From the NCBI RefSeq assembly GCF_048984525.1, contig NZ_JBMGJC010000006.1, positions 178,864-242,863 on the forward strand: a stretch of DNA of 64,000 nucleotides, in the 5' to 3' direction. Of this stretch, positions 8,333 through 17,711 are shown piece by piece (positions within the stretch are counted from its first letter, which is position 1; each line of letters opens with the position of its first letter). The position numbers and the translations under genes are program-made. This stretch comes from Syntrophopropionicum propionicicum_A (GTDB lineage Bacteria > Bacillota > Desulfotomaculia > Desulfotomaculales > Pelotomaculaceae). The notes below the pieces were generated by a model, which worked only from the letters and a program-made list of their open reading frames with translations, ran no database searches and was not told the DNA's origin.

Positions 8333-10384
8333 TTATTGCTGAAGCGCTTCAACAAACTGCCGGTGGTCTGTAACCGGCGCCTGGCAGGCATAGTTTTCAC
8401 AAATATAGGCGGCTGCTTTCCCATCGACTAAGCGCTGCTCCTTCAGGAAAGGGACCAGCTTTTCAATCTGCCGGCCTGCTTCACCTTCCGGGTGATAAGC
8501 CACCACCGTGTTCGGCATAAAGGTCTGGCTGACGGCCCTTAACATCGCCTCAGTATCTGCGTCTCCCGCTCTCCCGGCAATTACAATCCCGCGGGCGGGG
8601 CCGAGCAAGAGGTCAACTCCCATCAGGAAGTGAGTGTATCCCCACGGGTAATCCCCGATACTTCCCGCAAACGCTTTCACCTGCTTTTCAGCCATATCCG
8701 CGAATGACTGGCCGGCAGTCAAAAGGGCCAGTCGCAGCAGGTTAACCAGCGCCACCGAGTTGCCGGACGGCAGCGCCCCGTCATAAATTTCCTTCGGGCG
8801 GGAAATAAGCTGCTCCGCGTCCTTACCATTAAAGAAAAACCCCCCGTTTTCTTCATCCCAGAAGAGATCGATCATCTGACCGGTAAGTTCAATGGCTCCC
8901 TCCAGGTGGGTTGCGTCAAACGTGGCTTCGTACAGTTCCAGCAGCCCCCAGGTTAAAAAAGCATAGTCGTCAAGATACGCCGGGTAGGCTGATTCTCCAT
9001 CGCGGTAACGGGCCAGCAGCCTGCCGTCCGCCCGCCGCATTTTATTAAAAATGAATTCAACAGCGCGTGCCGCCGCATCCCGGTAAACATCTTCACCAAA
9101 AACTGCCGCCCCCCTGGCCATGGCGGCGATCATCAGTCCGTTCCAGGAAGTGAGGACCTTATCGTCCTTGTACGGGTGCACCCGTTTTTCACGGGCCTGG
9201 AAAAGTTTCTCCCGCATAGATTCGTTATAAACGGCAGTTTTCTCTGCTGCTAATTCCCCGGCTTCGTCAAACGTTGGAGCTGCGATCAGGTTAGGGATGC
9301 TCCGGCCCTCGAAATTGCCTTTTACTGTTATGTCAAACAAACGGCAGTATGTTTCGCCATCCCGATCACCTAAAATTTCTTTAATTTCAGCGGGAGACCA
9401 GACATAAAATTTCCCCTCCTCACCTTCGGAGTCAGCATCTTCCGCTGAATAAAAACCACCTTCGGGAGAGGTCATGTCTCTCAGTATGTATGTGAAGATC
9501 TCTTTTGCCGCCCTGGCGTACAGCTTCCGTCCCGTTGCCTGGTAACCTTCTATGTACGCCAGTGCCAGCAGCGCGTTGTCATAAAGCATCTTTTCAAAAT
9601 GAGGGACCAGCCACTGCTTGTCGGTTGAATAACGGGAAAAACCATAACCGATATGGTCGTATATCCCGCCCCTGTACATATGCTCAAGAGTGAGTTCCAC
9701 CATATCCAGGGCTTCCTTATCACCGTTGCGCTTCCAGTAGCGCAGGAGAAAGGCCAGGTTATGGGGAGCAGGAAATTTAGGCGCTGTCCCGAATCCGCCG
9801 AATCCATTATCAAACATTCCTCTGGCTTGAAAAAACGCTTTAAGCAGAGTTTTTCCATTCAGCTCTTTACCTTGATCATCGCTTCTTTCTGTAAAAACAG
9901 AAAGGCTCACCTTTTCGGCGGTTTCAACCAGCAAATCCGTGTCCTGCCTCCACTTTTCACTTACCTGGATCAGTATTTCCACCAGGCCTATCCTGCCCCA
10001 TTTTTCATGCTTGGGAAAATAAGTTCCCGCGTAAAAAGGTTTTTTATCAGGAGTCATTAAAATGGTTAGCGGCCACCCCCCCTGACCGGTCATGGCCTGG
10101 CATACAGACATATAGATATGGTCTATGTCCGGCCGTTCTTCCCGGTCTACCTTTATGGATACGAAGTTATTATTGAGGATTGCAGCTACTTCCTCATCTT
10201 CGAACGACTCTCTTTCCATGACGTGGCACCAGTGACAGGTAGAATATCCCACACTTAGAAAAATAGGGCAGTCCCTTTTCTTTGCTTCTTCAAAAGCCTC
10301 ATCAGACCAGGGATACCAGTCTACGGGATTATTGGCATGTTGGAGCAGGTAAGGACTTTTTTCTTTTAACAGTCTGTTAGCCAA
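8333..10384 (-). CDS. Thioredoxin domain-containing protein, YyaL/SPATA20-type (DUF255)
   Basis: A 683-aa protein with an N-terminal thioredoxin-like DUF255 domain (residues about 1-165) followed by an (alpha/alpha)6-barrel glycoside-hydrolase-like region. Family hallmarks are NNPVDWYPW, the CHWCHVMERESFED redox motif near residue 50, and NNNFVSIKVDREERPD. TTG 10384 is preceded by GGGGAGG at 7-nt spacing. The role of the family is not settled; a link to redox or carbohydrate handling is proposed. It stands alone, convergent with the upstream operon. Confidence 0.9.
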   Translation of the reverse strand: MANRLLKEKSPYLLQHANNPVDWYPWSDEAFEEAKKRDCPIFLSVGYSTCHWCHVMERESFEDEEVAAILNNNFVSIKVDREERPDIDHIYMSVCQAMTGQGGWPLTILMTPDKKPFYAGTYFPKHEKWGRIGLVEILIQVSEKWRQDTDLLVETAEKVSLSVFTERSDDQGKELNGKTLLKAFFQARGMFDNGFGGFGTAPKFPAPHNLAFLLRYWKRNGDKEALDMVELTLEHMYRGGIYDHIGYGFSRYSTDKQWLVPHFEKMLYDNALLALAYIEGYQATGRKLYARAAKEIFTYILRDMTSPEGGFYSAEDADSEGEEGKFYVWSPAEIKEILGDRDGETYCRLFDITVKGNFEGRSIPNLIAAPTFDEAGELAAEKTAVYNESMREKLFQAREKRVHPYKDDKVLTSWNGLMIAAMARGAAVFGEDVYRDAAARAVEFIFNKMRRADGRLLARYRDGESAYPAYLDDYAFLTWGLLELYEATFDATHLEGAIELTGQMIDLFWDEENGGFFFNGKDAEQLISRPKEIYDGALPSGNSVALVNLLRLALLTAGQSFADMAEKQVKAFAGSIGDYPWGYTHFLMGVDLLLGPARGIVIAGRAGDADTEAMLRAVSQTFMPNTVVAYHPEGEAGRQIEKLVPFLKEQRLVDGKAAAYICENYACQAPVTDHRQFVEALQQ

Positions 10385-10516
10385 GAGCTAACCTCCCCAA
10401 TTTATCTTGAAACATTATGGTTATTGTAACAAATAAAACTGATTATTATTAAAAATAGCACAAATGACCCAATATTTGAGCCTGTGCTGATTTGCTTAAA
10501 CCCATATCACACCCTC

Positions 10517-10692
10517 TTAACCTTTAAATCTTACAAAGAAGGTCGTACCCTCCGTTCCTGTATCAATGTCAATCCTGGCGTTGTGCATTTCCGCTATGCT
10601 GCAACAGACAGCCAACCCCAGGCCAGTGCCATTATCTTTATCCTGTTTCATGGCATCTGCCTGGAGAAGAGGAAATGCTGCCCTGGTATCAC
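10517..10692 (-). pseudogene. Decayed histidine-kinase C-terminal fragment with an internal deletion
   Basis: The minus strand encodes RAAFPLLQADAMKQDK joined directly to KDNGTGLGLAVCCSIAE and ending FFVRFKG-stop. Both halves match the C-terminus of the kinase at 12417-14753, but about 75 residues carrying the N box and G1 box are missing. At the junction the two parent sites share TTT, consistent with a microhomology deletion. No DHp domain or credible start lies upstream. It is a relic of a duplicated kinase gene, not a functional protein. Confidence 0.8.
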
Positions 10693-10720
10693 ATAATATC
10701 TTGTTTATTCCATGGATCAC

Positions 10721-10969
10721 AAGACGCGCTAGAATCGTTTCTAATGCGTTAAAATTCTGCGGGCAAGGTATTATTGGTATATATTACCTTTTTATCCTAG
10801 GTGGGCTTGGTGATAGTTTGGCAATCTAGACCGCTAGCCGTCACCCTGTCCCTGGCAGCTGTGAGAGCGGTCAAGTTATTACCATATATTTAATCAAGTA
10901 AAGTAAAACACTATTAAAAATGTTTTTACAGGAAATACTAATTAAGCCACATAATATTGAGGTGTTCAA
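10721..10969. other. Intergenic region, no gene seen
   Basis: This stretch, together with the fragment before it, separates the YyaL-type gene from a + strand membrane-protein gene. It becomes AT-rich toward 10969, with an AGGTG ribosome site just before ATG 10970. I see no further conserved element. Confidence 0.4.
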
Positions 10970-11491
10970 ATGGATTTTAATATCTTGAAATTAGCTGAAA
11001 TAAATTTAATAGCTGCCTTTCCCTTCTTAGCAGCTGCGTGGAAATGGGGTGACTGGCGTAACTGGCGAAGGTACTATCCCACAGTTCTGTTTTTTATAGC
11101 TATAGACTTTGCATACGGATATATAACCAAGAATCAACCACTCTGGCAATTCGAATCACTAGTAATAACGAGTACTTTCAGTTTTATTTTCGTTGCATTG
11201 GTTGGACAACCACCTGCGATATTCCTCTTTTTGTCTCTTTATCCAAATAAATTACATAAACAAATTGGATATATTTTAATTTGGGTTGCGATTTTTTCAA
11301 TAATTGAAATAATAGCTTTCAAGATTGGCTCAATTTCGTATCAAAATGGTTGGAATATTTGGTTTTCAATTTTATTTAACTGTATTATGTTTACCATAAT
11401 TCGTCTACACTACAAAGAGCCATTGCAAGCATGGATTATTACCATTGTTCTAGCTGTTATAATAATGTTTCTTTTTAACATATCTCTTTAA
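10970..11491 (+). CDS. CBO0543-type small membrane protein
   Basis: A 173-aa protein with about five hydrophobic helices. It shows the WKWGDWRNWRRYYPT pattern followed by an aromatic-rich helix that I associate with the uncharacterised CBO0543 family of Firmicutes. A GAGGTG site precedes ATG 10970. The next gene and the one at 16524-16970 share the WxxYYPxxLF and NxWxxW themes, so three relatives lie within 6 kb. The DNA is clearly more AT-rich than its neighbours, suggesting transfer. Function unknown. Confidence 0.7.
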   Translation: MDFNILKLAEINLIAAFPFLAAAWKWGDWRNWRRYYPTVLFFIAIDFAYGYITKNQPLWQFESLVITSTFSFIFVALVGQPPAIFLFLSLYPNKLHKQIGYILIWVAIFSIIEIIAFKIGSISYQNGWNIWFSILFNCIMFTIIRLHYKEPLQAWIITIVLAVIIMFLFNISL

Positions 11492-11638
11492 AAACATTGG
11501 AAAAATATACTCATTTCTAATATTTATTGTAACCTATTTAATAAGTTTTCAAAAAATATAATATAGAAGGCCTTGATATTTAAAACTGTAGTACCCCAAT
11601 CAATATTTTTTATAACCAAAAGGTGGTAAATTAAGAAT

Positions 11639-12205
11639 ATGTTTAATTCAGTTATTAATCACCCTCTTTGGGGAAAACAGATAGAACTTCGTGCTGCTTT
11701 AAGAGATGTTAATATGGATCATTACTTGCAAAATAATGTATTTACTTTTTCTTGGTGGTTATCCTTAATTTTTGTTATCTTAGTATGGTGCATATGGTGG
11801 AAACGTGTTGATAAGTATAGGTTATTGGAAATAGTTTGTTATGGTCTTTTAGTTTCGGTTGTGGTAATAATCATAGACATACTTGGCGTTGAATTGGTAT
11901 TATGGGGCTATCCTAATATGTTAATACCACTTATGCCCCCTTTATTTTCAGCCGATATCGCTTTATTGCCTGTAACATACATGTTAATATATCAATATTA
12001 TGCTGAATGGAAAGAATTTTTTATAGCTATTTTAATCACCTCCTTTGTTTTGGCGTTTATCGGAGAACCAATAGCTATATGGTTAGAGCTATATGAAATG
12101 AACAATTGGAAACACTTATATTCCTTCCCAATTTATATTATCATCGGTCTTTCACTAAAATGGGTTGTGATTAAAATAAATTTAAAACAAGTGAGTTATA
12201 AGTAA
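11639..12205 (+). CDS. CBO0543-type membrane protein, second copy
   Basis: A 188-aa membrane protein with about five helices, related in layout to the preceding gene. It has a longer N-terminal segment containing HPLWGKQ and later ELVLWGYPNMLIPLMPP. AAAGGTGG lies about 9 nt before the start. Same strand as the previous gene but 147 bp away, so it may have its own promoter. AT-rich. Function unknown. Confidence 0.68.
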   Translation: MFNSVINHPLWGKQIELRAALRDVNMDHYLQNNVFTFSWWLSLIFVILVWCIWWKRVDKYRLLEIVCYGLLVSVVVIIIDILGVELVLWGYPNMLIPLMPPLFSADIALLPVTYMLIYQYYAEWKEFFIAILITSFVLAFIGEPIAIWLELYEMNNWKHLYSFPIYIIIGLSLKWVVIKINLKQVSYK

Positions 12206-12334
12206 AAAAATTATTCAAGCCCTCCTGTTCGTAACCAATTTGCCTACCAGTCGGTCGGCTACGCTAACGCTTCGTATCTACGATCTTTACATAATGGCGC
12301 ATTATCCGTCGATCTGCTCCCGCAACAAAGATGT

Positions 12335-12360
12335 GATCGTTTGATGAAATAAACGATCAA
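12335..12360. repeat. Perfect inverted repeat between convergent genes
   Basis: GATCGTTT and AAACGATC, separated by 8 bp, lie between the membrane-protein gene (+) and the kinase gene (-). There is no long T-run, so it is a weak terminator or a protein site. Confidence 0.4.
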
Positions 12361-12416
12361 CCGATAAAAGGAACTCCCTATATTTATTTACTGTAAAAAA
12401 TTTACCTCAATACCTT

Positions 12417-14753
12417 TTATTCTTTAAATCTAACAAAGAAGGTAGTCCCCTCAGGTCCTGTGTCAATTTCAATCCTGGCATTGTGCCTGGCTGCAATACT
12501 GTAACAAACAGCCAGCCCCAGGCCAGTGCCGTTATCTTTGGTTGTAAAAAAGGGTGTCCCAATTTTCGCAATGACTTCTGGGACTATTCCGCTGCCCTGA
12601 TCTGTTACAGCCAGGACTACCATATCGTCCTCCTGGAATGTTTTAATAGTCATTAAACCGCCTGGCTGCATGGCATCCAGCCCGTTTCGGACAAGGTTAA
12701 GGATCAGCTGCTGGACCTCATTTCTATCAATCTTGATATGGGGAATGTCACCGAGTACCAACTCAATGTTTTTATCCTGTTTCATGGCATCTGCCTGGAG
12801 CAGAGGAAACACTGCCCTGACCTTTTGATTAAGGCTTTGACTCTTTAATTCAACAGCCTTATTTTTAGCCAGAGATAGAAACTCTGAGATAATCGAATTT
12901 GCCCTGTCAAGTTCCTCCACCATTAGGTCCATTATGTCCCTATCCTGGTCATACCTTTCTTTTTCCTTAAGCAGCTGCAGAAATCCCTTAACCGTGGTCA
13001 TGGGGTTTCTGACTTCGTGCCCTATACCAGCCGCCATTTCGCCGACCAGGTTCAACCTGTCTAATCGCTCCAATTCATACTGGTATGTTTTAAGCTCGGT
13101 TATATCATTCTGGATGGTAATCAAACACTCTTCACCGTCCAGATTTACTTTCCCCCCCGTGAACATTACATCAAATACCCTGCCATCCTTATTCCTCAGC
13201 TTTAATTCCTTGTTATAAACTTCTTCTTCATTAAGTTTTTTTAACATTTCAGCCCTATCACCATCACCAGGATTAAACCACAAGTTTAGTTCAACAGTTG
13301 AGCGCCCAATGACTTCTTCCTCTGTAAAACCGTTTTTCTGTAAAAATACTTTGTTAGCCTTTTTAATTTTCCCCTCCTTTAAAGAAGTAATTAATAACGA
13401 ATAAGGCGCATGATCAAACGCTATGGCGAAAAGTTCCTGGGATTCACGCAAAGCCTCTTCAGCTTTTCTTCGTTCGGTTATATCAACTGCGGAAATAAGT
13501 GAAAATTTCTCGCCATTTATATCTAAAATATCGATAGATGTAAGGAAATAACAAGCCTCTCCTGATTTTTTTATTATTTTTTCTTCATAATTCCTTATAC
13601 AACCATATTCAAGAAGAATTTGCTTTATTTTTTGTCTTACTATTGGCTCGACCCGTATACCCAGTTCTTTAGTAGTTTTACCGATCATCTCTGCCCTTTT
13701 GTAACTAATGGAATTTGCCCATATATTGTTAACATCAACATAAGTGTCATCATCGAGCCTTGTAATAGCCATCATCGTCTGATTATGGTAAAAGGCCTTG
13801 GAGAACTTCTCTTCAGATAAACGCAATACTTCTTCCGATTTCTTGCGTTCCGTAATATCCCGAACTATTATACTGGATAAAATACGGCCATCCTTATCTT
13901 TAAACAGGTTTGAAGTAGCCTCGCCAGGAAATTTAGTCCCATCCTTTCTAATCAGTGTAGCTTCGGTATTAAAGCATCCTGTTTTTTCTCTTCCCTGAAC
14001 AGCCATAATAACCCCCGGGTCGTTCATGTCAACAATTCCGTTCCTGCCAACAGCACACAACTCTTCTTCTGTTCTGCCAAACATGAGACAAGCCGAGGGA
14101 TTGGCTGACAGTATTGTCCCGTCTGGAACTGTTAATAAGATACCGTCAATGCTGTTATCAAAGATGCTTCGATAGCGTTCTTCACTTTCACATAGTTTTT
14201 CTTTAGTTCTGACATGTTCGGTTACATCATTTAGAGTAAAGATCAATGATTCCACCTCTCCATATGAATCCAGGACAGGCACAAGTGTCCAGTCCCAATA
14301 TGTAGTCCCCCATTCAGGATGGTCGGTGTAAACAAATGGCCTTGCCCAGGCCTTATAGCTTTCTTTTGTCATGACGACCTGATCAAAGATTACTTTTACG
14401 TCGGAAGGGTAGAATTCAAAGTGGTTATGGCCAGGAAAATCAGAGACTTGTCGGGAAAATGCTTTAGCGTATACATCGTTAACGCAGATAAAGTTGTAGT
14501 TACTGTCCAGAATAACAACTGCGAAGATTTTGTTGTCAAAGAGGGCTTCAAAAGTATTTTTGTCTTTGTTTCTTATATCAATTTCTGCTTTAAGCCTTTT
14601 TATCTCCGCTTCAAGCCCTTTGACATCTGGCTTATTATCCTCGGTTGATTCGGTGCTGTACTGGTTCACTGTACTTTCATGTTCGCCACTTTCCATACGC
14701 TGCACAGGATTTTTCTCTTCTGTTGTGGCCAAATTATTCATCCTTTCGGTCAA
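12417..14753 (-). CDS. Multi-PAS sensor histidine kinase
   Basis: A 778-aa soluble kinase. Four PAS-like domains occupy roughly residues 60-180, 190-305, 310-430 and 440-555. They are followed by a DHp domain with phospho-acceptor histidine in GHEVRNPMTTVKGFLQLL, and a HATPase domain with LVRNGLDAM (N box), DQGSGI (G1) and DNGTGLGLAV (G2). No membrane helices. This layout resembles the orphan sporulation-type kinases of Peptococcaceae, and no response-regulator gene is adjacent. The start is uncertain: the TTG at 14732, just after AAAGGATG, is a good alternative to the TTG at 14753. A decayed relative lies at 10517-10692. Confidence 0.88.
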   Translation of the reverse strand: MTERMNNLATTEEKNPVQRMESGEHESTVNQYSTESTEDNKPDVKGLEAEIKRLKAEIDIRNKDKNTFEALFDNKIFAVVILDSNYNFICVNDVYAKAFSRQVSDFPGHNHFEFYPSDVKVIFDQVVMTKESYKAWARPFVYTDHPEWGTTYWDWTLVPVLDSYGEVESLIFTLNDVTEHVRTKEKLCESEERYRSIFDNSIDGILLTVPDGTILSANPSACLMFGRTEEELCAVGRNGIVDMNDPGVIMAVQGREKTGCFNTEATLIRKDGTKFPGEATSNLFKDKDGRILSSIIVRDITERKKSEEVLRLSEEKFSKAFYHNQTMMAITRLDDDTYVDVNNIWANSISYKRAEMIGKTTKELGIRVEPIVRQKIKQILLEYGCIRNYEEKIIKKSGEACYFLTSIDILDINGEKFSLISAVDITERRKAEEALRESQELFAIAFDHAPYSLLITSLKEGKIKKANKVFLQKNGFTEEEVIGRSTVELNLWFNPGDGDRAEMLKKLNEEEVYNKELKLRNKDGRVFDVMFTGGKVNLDGEECLITIQNDITELKTYQYELERLDRLNLVGEMAAGIGHEVRNPMTTVKGFLQLLKEKERYDQDRDIMDLMVEELDRANSIISEFLSLAKNKAVELKSQSLNQKVRAVFPLLQADAMKQDKNIELVLGDIPHIKIDRNEVQQLILNLVRNGLDAMQPGGLMTIKTFQEDDMVVLAVTDQGSGIVPEVIAKIGTPFFTTKDNGTGLGLAVCYSIAARHNARIEIDTGPEGTTFFVRFKE

Positions 14754-15196
14754 TATTTATGCCGTTTCTTGTTATTAAACAGATTTTATATATTTACCTT
14801 TGGGAATCATGTCGCTTTGTGTCACATGCTAAATATTTTTACATTAAGTTAAGACTTTAAAACAAAATAGGAAGCCCTTAAAGGAACTTCCCAATATTCC
14901 ATCAACTTTGCTATGATAATGGTTTGGTTGCCTTACTATTATGCGTATAGGAAAAATGAATAGTCAAAAGTGGCTGCTGGCAGGCGCTTTATGTGATACT
15001 GAAAATAAAATTAAATTCAAATAAACAAAATGCGAGGGAGCTAAACAGCTCTCTCGTTTCGTTATATTGACAGGTGTCCACTTACTGTGAACTTTAATTT
15101 TACATGACAGAACCGGACGCGGTTGAGTGAACTTTTTTGCAGGGCAGCCATATTATGGCATATGAAGGAATAATGGAAAAAACCGGAGGGATGCTT
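14754..15196. other. Divergent intergenic region between kinase and protease
   Basis: About 440 bp holding the promoters of two divergent genes. The one clear structure is a hairpin at 15033-15056 (CGAGGGAGCT, AAAC loop, AGCTCTCTCG) followed by TTTCGTT, which looks like a terminator on the + strand although no + gene precedes it. A small untranslated RNA ending there is possible but unsupported. Confidence 0.4.
15033..15062 (+). terminator. Hairpin with short T-run, possible terminator or attenuator
   Basis: The stem CGAGGGAGCT/AGCTCTCTCG has one mismatch, an AAAC loop, and is followed by TTTCGTT. It lies 140 bp before the protease gene, so it could end a leader transcript. Confidence 0.45.
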
Positions 15197-16507
15197 ATGA
15201 TATTCAAGGAATCAGGCTGGATCCGCTCCCACGCCGCCCGGTTATGCCCACAGACAAAGAAGGCAGCGCTGAAGTGGTATCGCCCGGTTAAATATTTGCC
15301 CTGTTTTTTGTATAAACCCTTTAATTATTTAAGACAGCGATTTTACAAAATACCGGTTATTGTCCAGGCAGCAGAAACCCGACAGGGAGAGCACTCTTTT
15401 AAAGACCTGGCGGTTTGGGCAAACTGCCGGGTCCACCGGGAACTCCCGCTGATTAACTCGTTTGCCACTAAAGTGACAGCGGGTCAGATGGAAAAACTGC
15501 TGCAAAACAATCTCGTCAAGAAAATATGGTACGACCGGGAAGTGAAGGCTGTCCTGGACATGGCGTCCTCGACCGTCCGGTCTGCCCCCCTATGGGAGCG
15601 GGACATTACGGGCAGGGGAATAGTGGTAGCTGTACTGGACACGGGTATTTATGCTCACCCCGATCTCGGCGGTCGGATTGTGGGGTTTAAAGATTTTGTC
15701 AAGAACAAAACAAACCCTTACGATGACAATGGTCACGGCACTCACGTCGCCGGGGACATCGGCTCTGACGGAAGTCAATCCGGTAATCTCTACCGGGGTC
15801 CCGCTCCCGATGCAGGCCTGGTCGGAGTTAAGGTGCTGGATAAAGAAGGCACAGGTACTCTTTCGACAGTTATTGAAGGTATCCAGTGGTGCATCGACAA
15901 CAAGGAATCACTGGGCATCAGGGTGCTGAGCATGTCCCTGGGCACTACAGCCATAGAGGCTTATAACGACGACCCGGTCTGCCAGGCGGTGGAGAAAGCC
16001 TGGACAAACGGTATCGTGGTCTGTGTCGCGGCCGGAAATGACGGGCCGCAGCCAAAAACTATCACTTCTCCCGGCATTGATCCCCTGGTCATTACTGTGG
16101 GCGCGGTAGACGATATGGATACGCTTACCTTGGACGATAACCAGGCGGCCTGGTTTTCCAGCAGGGGGCCTACCATTGACGGTTTTATTAAACCGGATGT
16201 ACTGGCGCCGGGAGTAAACATAATATCACTTCGTTCGCCAGGATCGACTCTTGATAAGGAGAATAAGAAATCAAGGATCAGCAATTGGTACATTCCGCTG
16301 TCCGGCACATCAATGGCCACACCTGTGTGTGCCGGTGTGGCGGCGCTGATGCTGCAGATTGACGGTACCCTGCCGCCGGACCAGGTAAAGAAAAGGCTTA
16401 TGGAAAATACAAACACACTTGTCAGCCTTGATCCGAATATTCAGGGAGCGGGGGTAATCGACGCTGTAAAAGCTGCAAATGCGGGCGCAGGACAAAAAAA
16501 CAAATAG
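15197..16507 (+). CDS. S8 subtilisin-like serine protease (AprX-like)
   Basis: A 436-aa protease. The catalytic triad is intact: Asp in VAVLDTGIYAHPDL, His in NGHGTHVAGDIGS, and Ser in LSGTSMATPVCAGVAAL. The oxyanion Asn lies in VAAGNDGPQP. The first 130 residues resemble the N-terminal region of Bacillus AprX, and there is no clear signal peptide, which suggests an intracellular enzyme. GGAGGG at 15185-15190 places ATG 15197 best; the earlier in-frame ATGs at 15155 and 15173 lack such a site. Monocistronic. Confidence 0.9.
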   Translation: MIFKESGWIRSHAARLCPQTKKAALKWYRPVKYLPCFLYKPFNYLRQRFYKIPVIVQAAETRQGEHSFKDLAVWANCRVHRELPLINSFATKVTAGQMEKLLQNNLVKKIWYDREVKAVLDMASSTVRSAPLWERDITGRGIVVAVLDTGIYAHPDLGGRIVGFKDFVKNKTNPYDDNGHGTHVAGDIGSDGSQSGNLYRGPAPDAGLVGVKVLDKEGTGTLSTVIEGIQWCIDNKESLGIRVLSMSLGTTAIEAYNDDPVCQAVEKAWTNGIVVCVAAGNDGPQPKTITSPGIDPLVITVGAVDDMDTLTLDDNQAAWFSSRGPTIDGFIKPDVLAPGVNIISLRSPGSTLDKENKKSRISNWYIPLSGTSMATPVCAGVAALMLQIDGTLPPDQVKKRLMENTNTLVSLDPNIQGAGVIDAVKAANAGAGQKNK

Positions 16508-16523
16508 ATTAATGGGATGACGG

Positions 16524-16970
16524 TCAAGAAAGCTTTTCAAACCTGAATAACCTGTGGTAGTAATAAAACAACGCGAATAACAACCAGTCCGCCAGGTAGG
16601 AGCACCATATATTCCACCACTGGTGATATATCAACCTGCCTGTCCTGTCATAAAATAATTCCAGACTAATTGCCGCGCCGGTCCAGACAAACCAGTATGC
16701 AGCCATGCGCCAGAATGTCTGCCGCTTCGGCAGCCATTGGATAAACAGGTAAGTCACAACTACAAAAACACCTATATCATTGGCCAGGTGTATGCACATG
16801 GGATTCCAGCCCAGATATTGCCACAGTGGGTAGTACTGCCCAAGCATGTCGGTAAGACATCCGAGAAATGCAGCCAAAAAACACACTGGGAATATTTCTC
16901 GCCAGCGTTTTTTATCCGAAAAAATTATCCAAACAGCCCAGCTTATAAAAAAAACAACAAGGTGAAACAA
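16524..16970 (-). CDS. CBO0543-type membrane protein, third copy
   Basis: A 148-aa membrane protein with four to five helices. It contains WREIFPVCFLAAFLGCLTD and YHQWWNIWCSY, matching the pattern of the proteins at 10970 and 11639. TTG 16970 follows AGGGGTGA at 7 nt. Convergent with the protease gene, with only 16 bp between their ends. Function unknown. Its base composition is closer to the host's than that of the other two copies. Confidence 0.68.
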   Translation of the reverse strand: MFHLVVFFISWAVWIIFSDKKRWREIFPVCFLAAFLGCLTDMLGQYYPLWQYLGWNPMCIHLANDIGVFVVVTYLFIQWLPKRQTFWRMAAYWFVWTGAAISLELFYDRTGRLIYHQWWNIWCSYLADWLLFALFYYYHRLFRFEKLS

Positions 16971-17025
16971 TTGACAGTCACCCCTGAAGGGACGTTGTTA
17001 GCATACAAAATGCCTGTAAAAAGCA

Positions 17026-17046
17026 GAAGCCCCTCCAGGGGGCTTC
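17026..17046 (-). terminator. Terminator of spoVT
   Basis: GAAGCCCC pairs with GGGGCTTC around a 5-nt loop. On the minus strand it is followed by TGCTTTTT. It lies just past the spoVT stop codon. Confidence 0.75.
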
Positions 17047-17050
17047 CCTT

Positions 17051-17587
17051 TTAAGACTCCATTTGTTTTGCCAGGAAACCCGCGGCAGTTTCGGCTAGTT
17101 TGGTTTCCAGGTTGCCCATCTGCACGCCGGCCTCCTTGGCAGCGATTATGACGGCGCCTAACGTGTCCCCTTCAGCTATAATCGGGGCTATAACTGCAGA
17201 ATTAAAACTGACATCTTCGTCAATAGTAAGGTAACAGGGCTCATTAAAAACAGCCATCTTCCTGTCGGCCATTACTTTTTCGACGTCAGGGCTTATCTGC
17301 TTGTTCATTAGCTGTTTCTTAGGCGCGCCAGCTATTGCGATAATCGTGTCCTTGTCCGCGATACAGGAGATGTGACCCAGTGATTCGTTTAGAGAATCCG
17401 CATATTCGGAAGCAAATTCCCCCAATTCCCCGATGGGGGAATACTTCTTCAATATGACTTCTCCTTCCCTGTCAGTGAAGATTTCAAGAGGATCTCCTTC
17501 CCGGATTCGCATTGTCCGCCTTATTTCCTTCGGTATCACCACTCTACCAAGATCATCGATACGACGCACGATCCCTGTAGCCTTCAA
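17051..17587 (-). CDS. spoVT: Stage V sporulation protein T (AbrB-family transition regulator)
   Basis: A 178-aa regulator acting in the forespore. The N-terminal 50 residues form the AbrB swapped-hairpin DNA-binding domain (MKATGIVRRIDDLGRVVIPK, then RIREGDPLEIFTD). The rest is the GAF-like domain of SpoVT, with the full family length. TTG 17587 follows AAGGGGTGA. Its presence is the best direct sign that this organism forms endospores. It is monocistronic, with its own terminator. Confidence 0.95.
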   Translation of the reverse strand: MKATGIVRRIDDLGRVVIPKEIRRTMRIREGDPLEIFTDREGEVILKKYSPIGELGEFASEYADSLNESLGHISCIADKDTIIAIAGAPKKQLMNKQISPDVEKVMADRKMAVFNEPCYLTIDEDVSFNSAVIAPIIAEGDTLGAVIIAAKEAGVQMGNLETKLAETAAGFLAKQMES

Positions 17588-17711
17588 CCTACTTCACCCC
17601 TTTTTATTAGTATGCTTACCCATATATGCTTATTCGGATCCATTGAGGCCTTTAAGAGGATTTTTTCGCTTCATCCAGAATGAATACGTATCAAAAACCA
17701 GGAGACTTACC

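Noticed and set aside
9505..10060. Plus-strand open frames inside the YyaL-type gene
   Set aside because: They are shadows of a well supported minus-strand gene with clear motifs.
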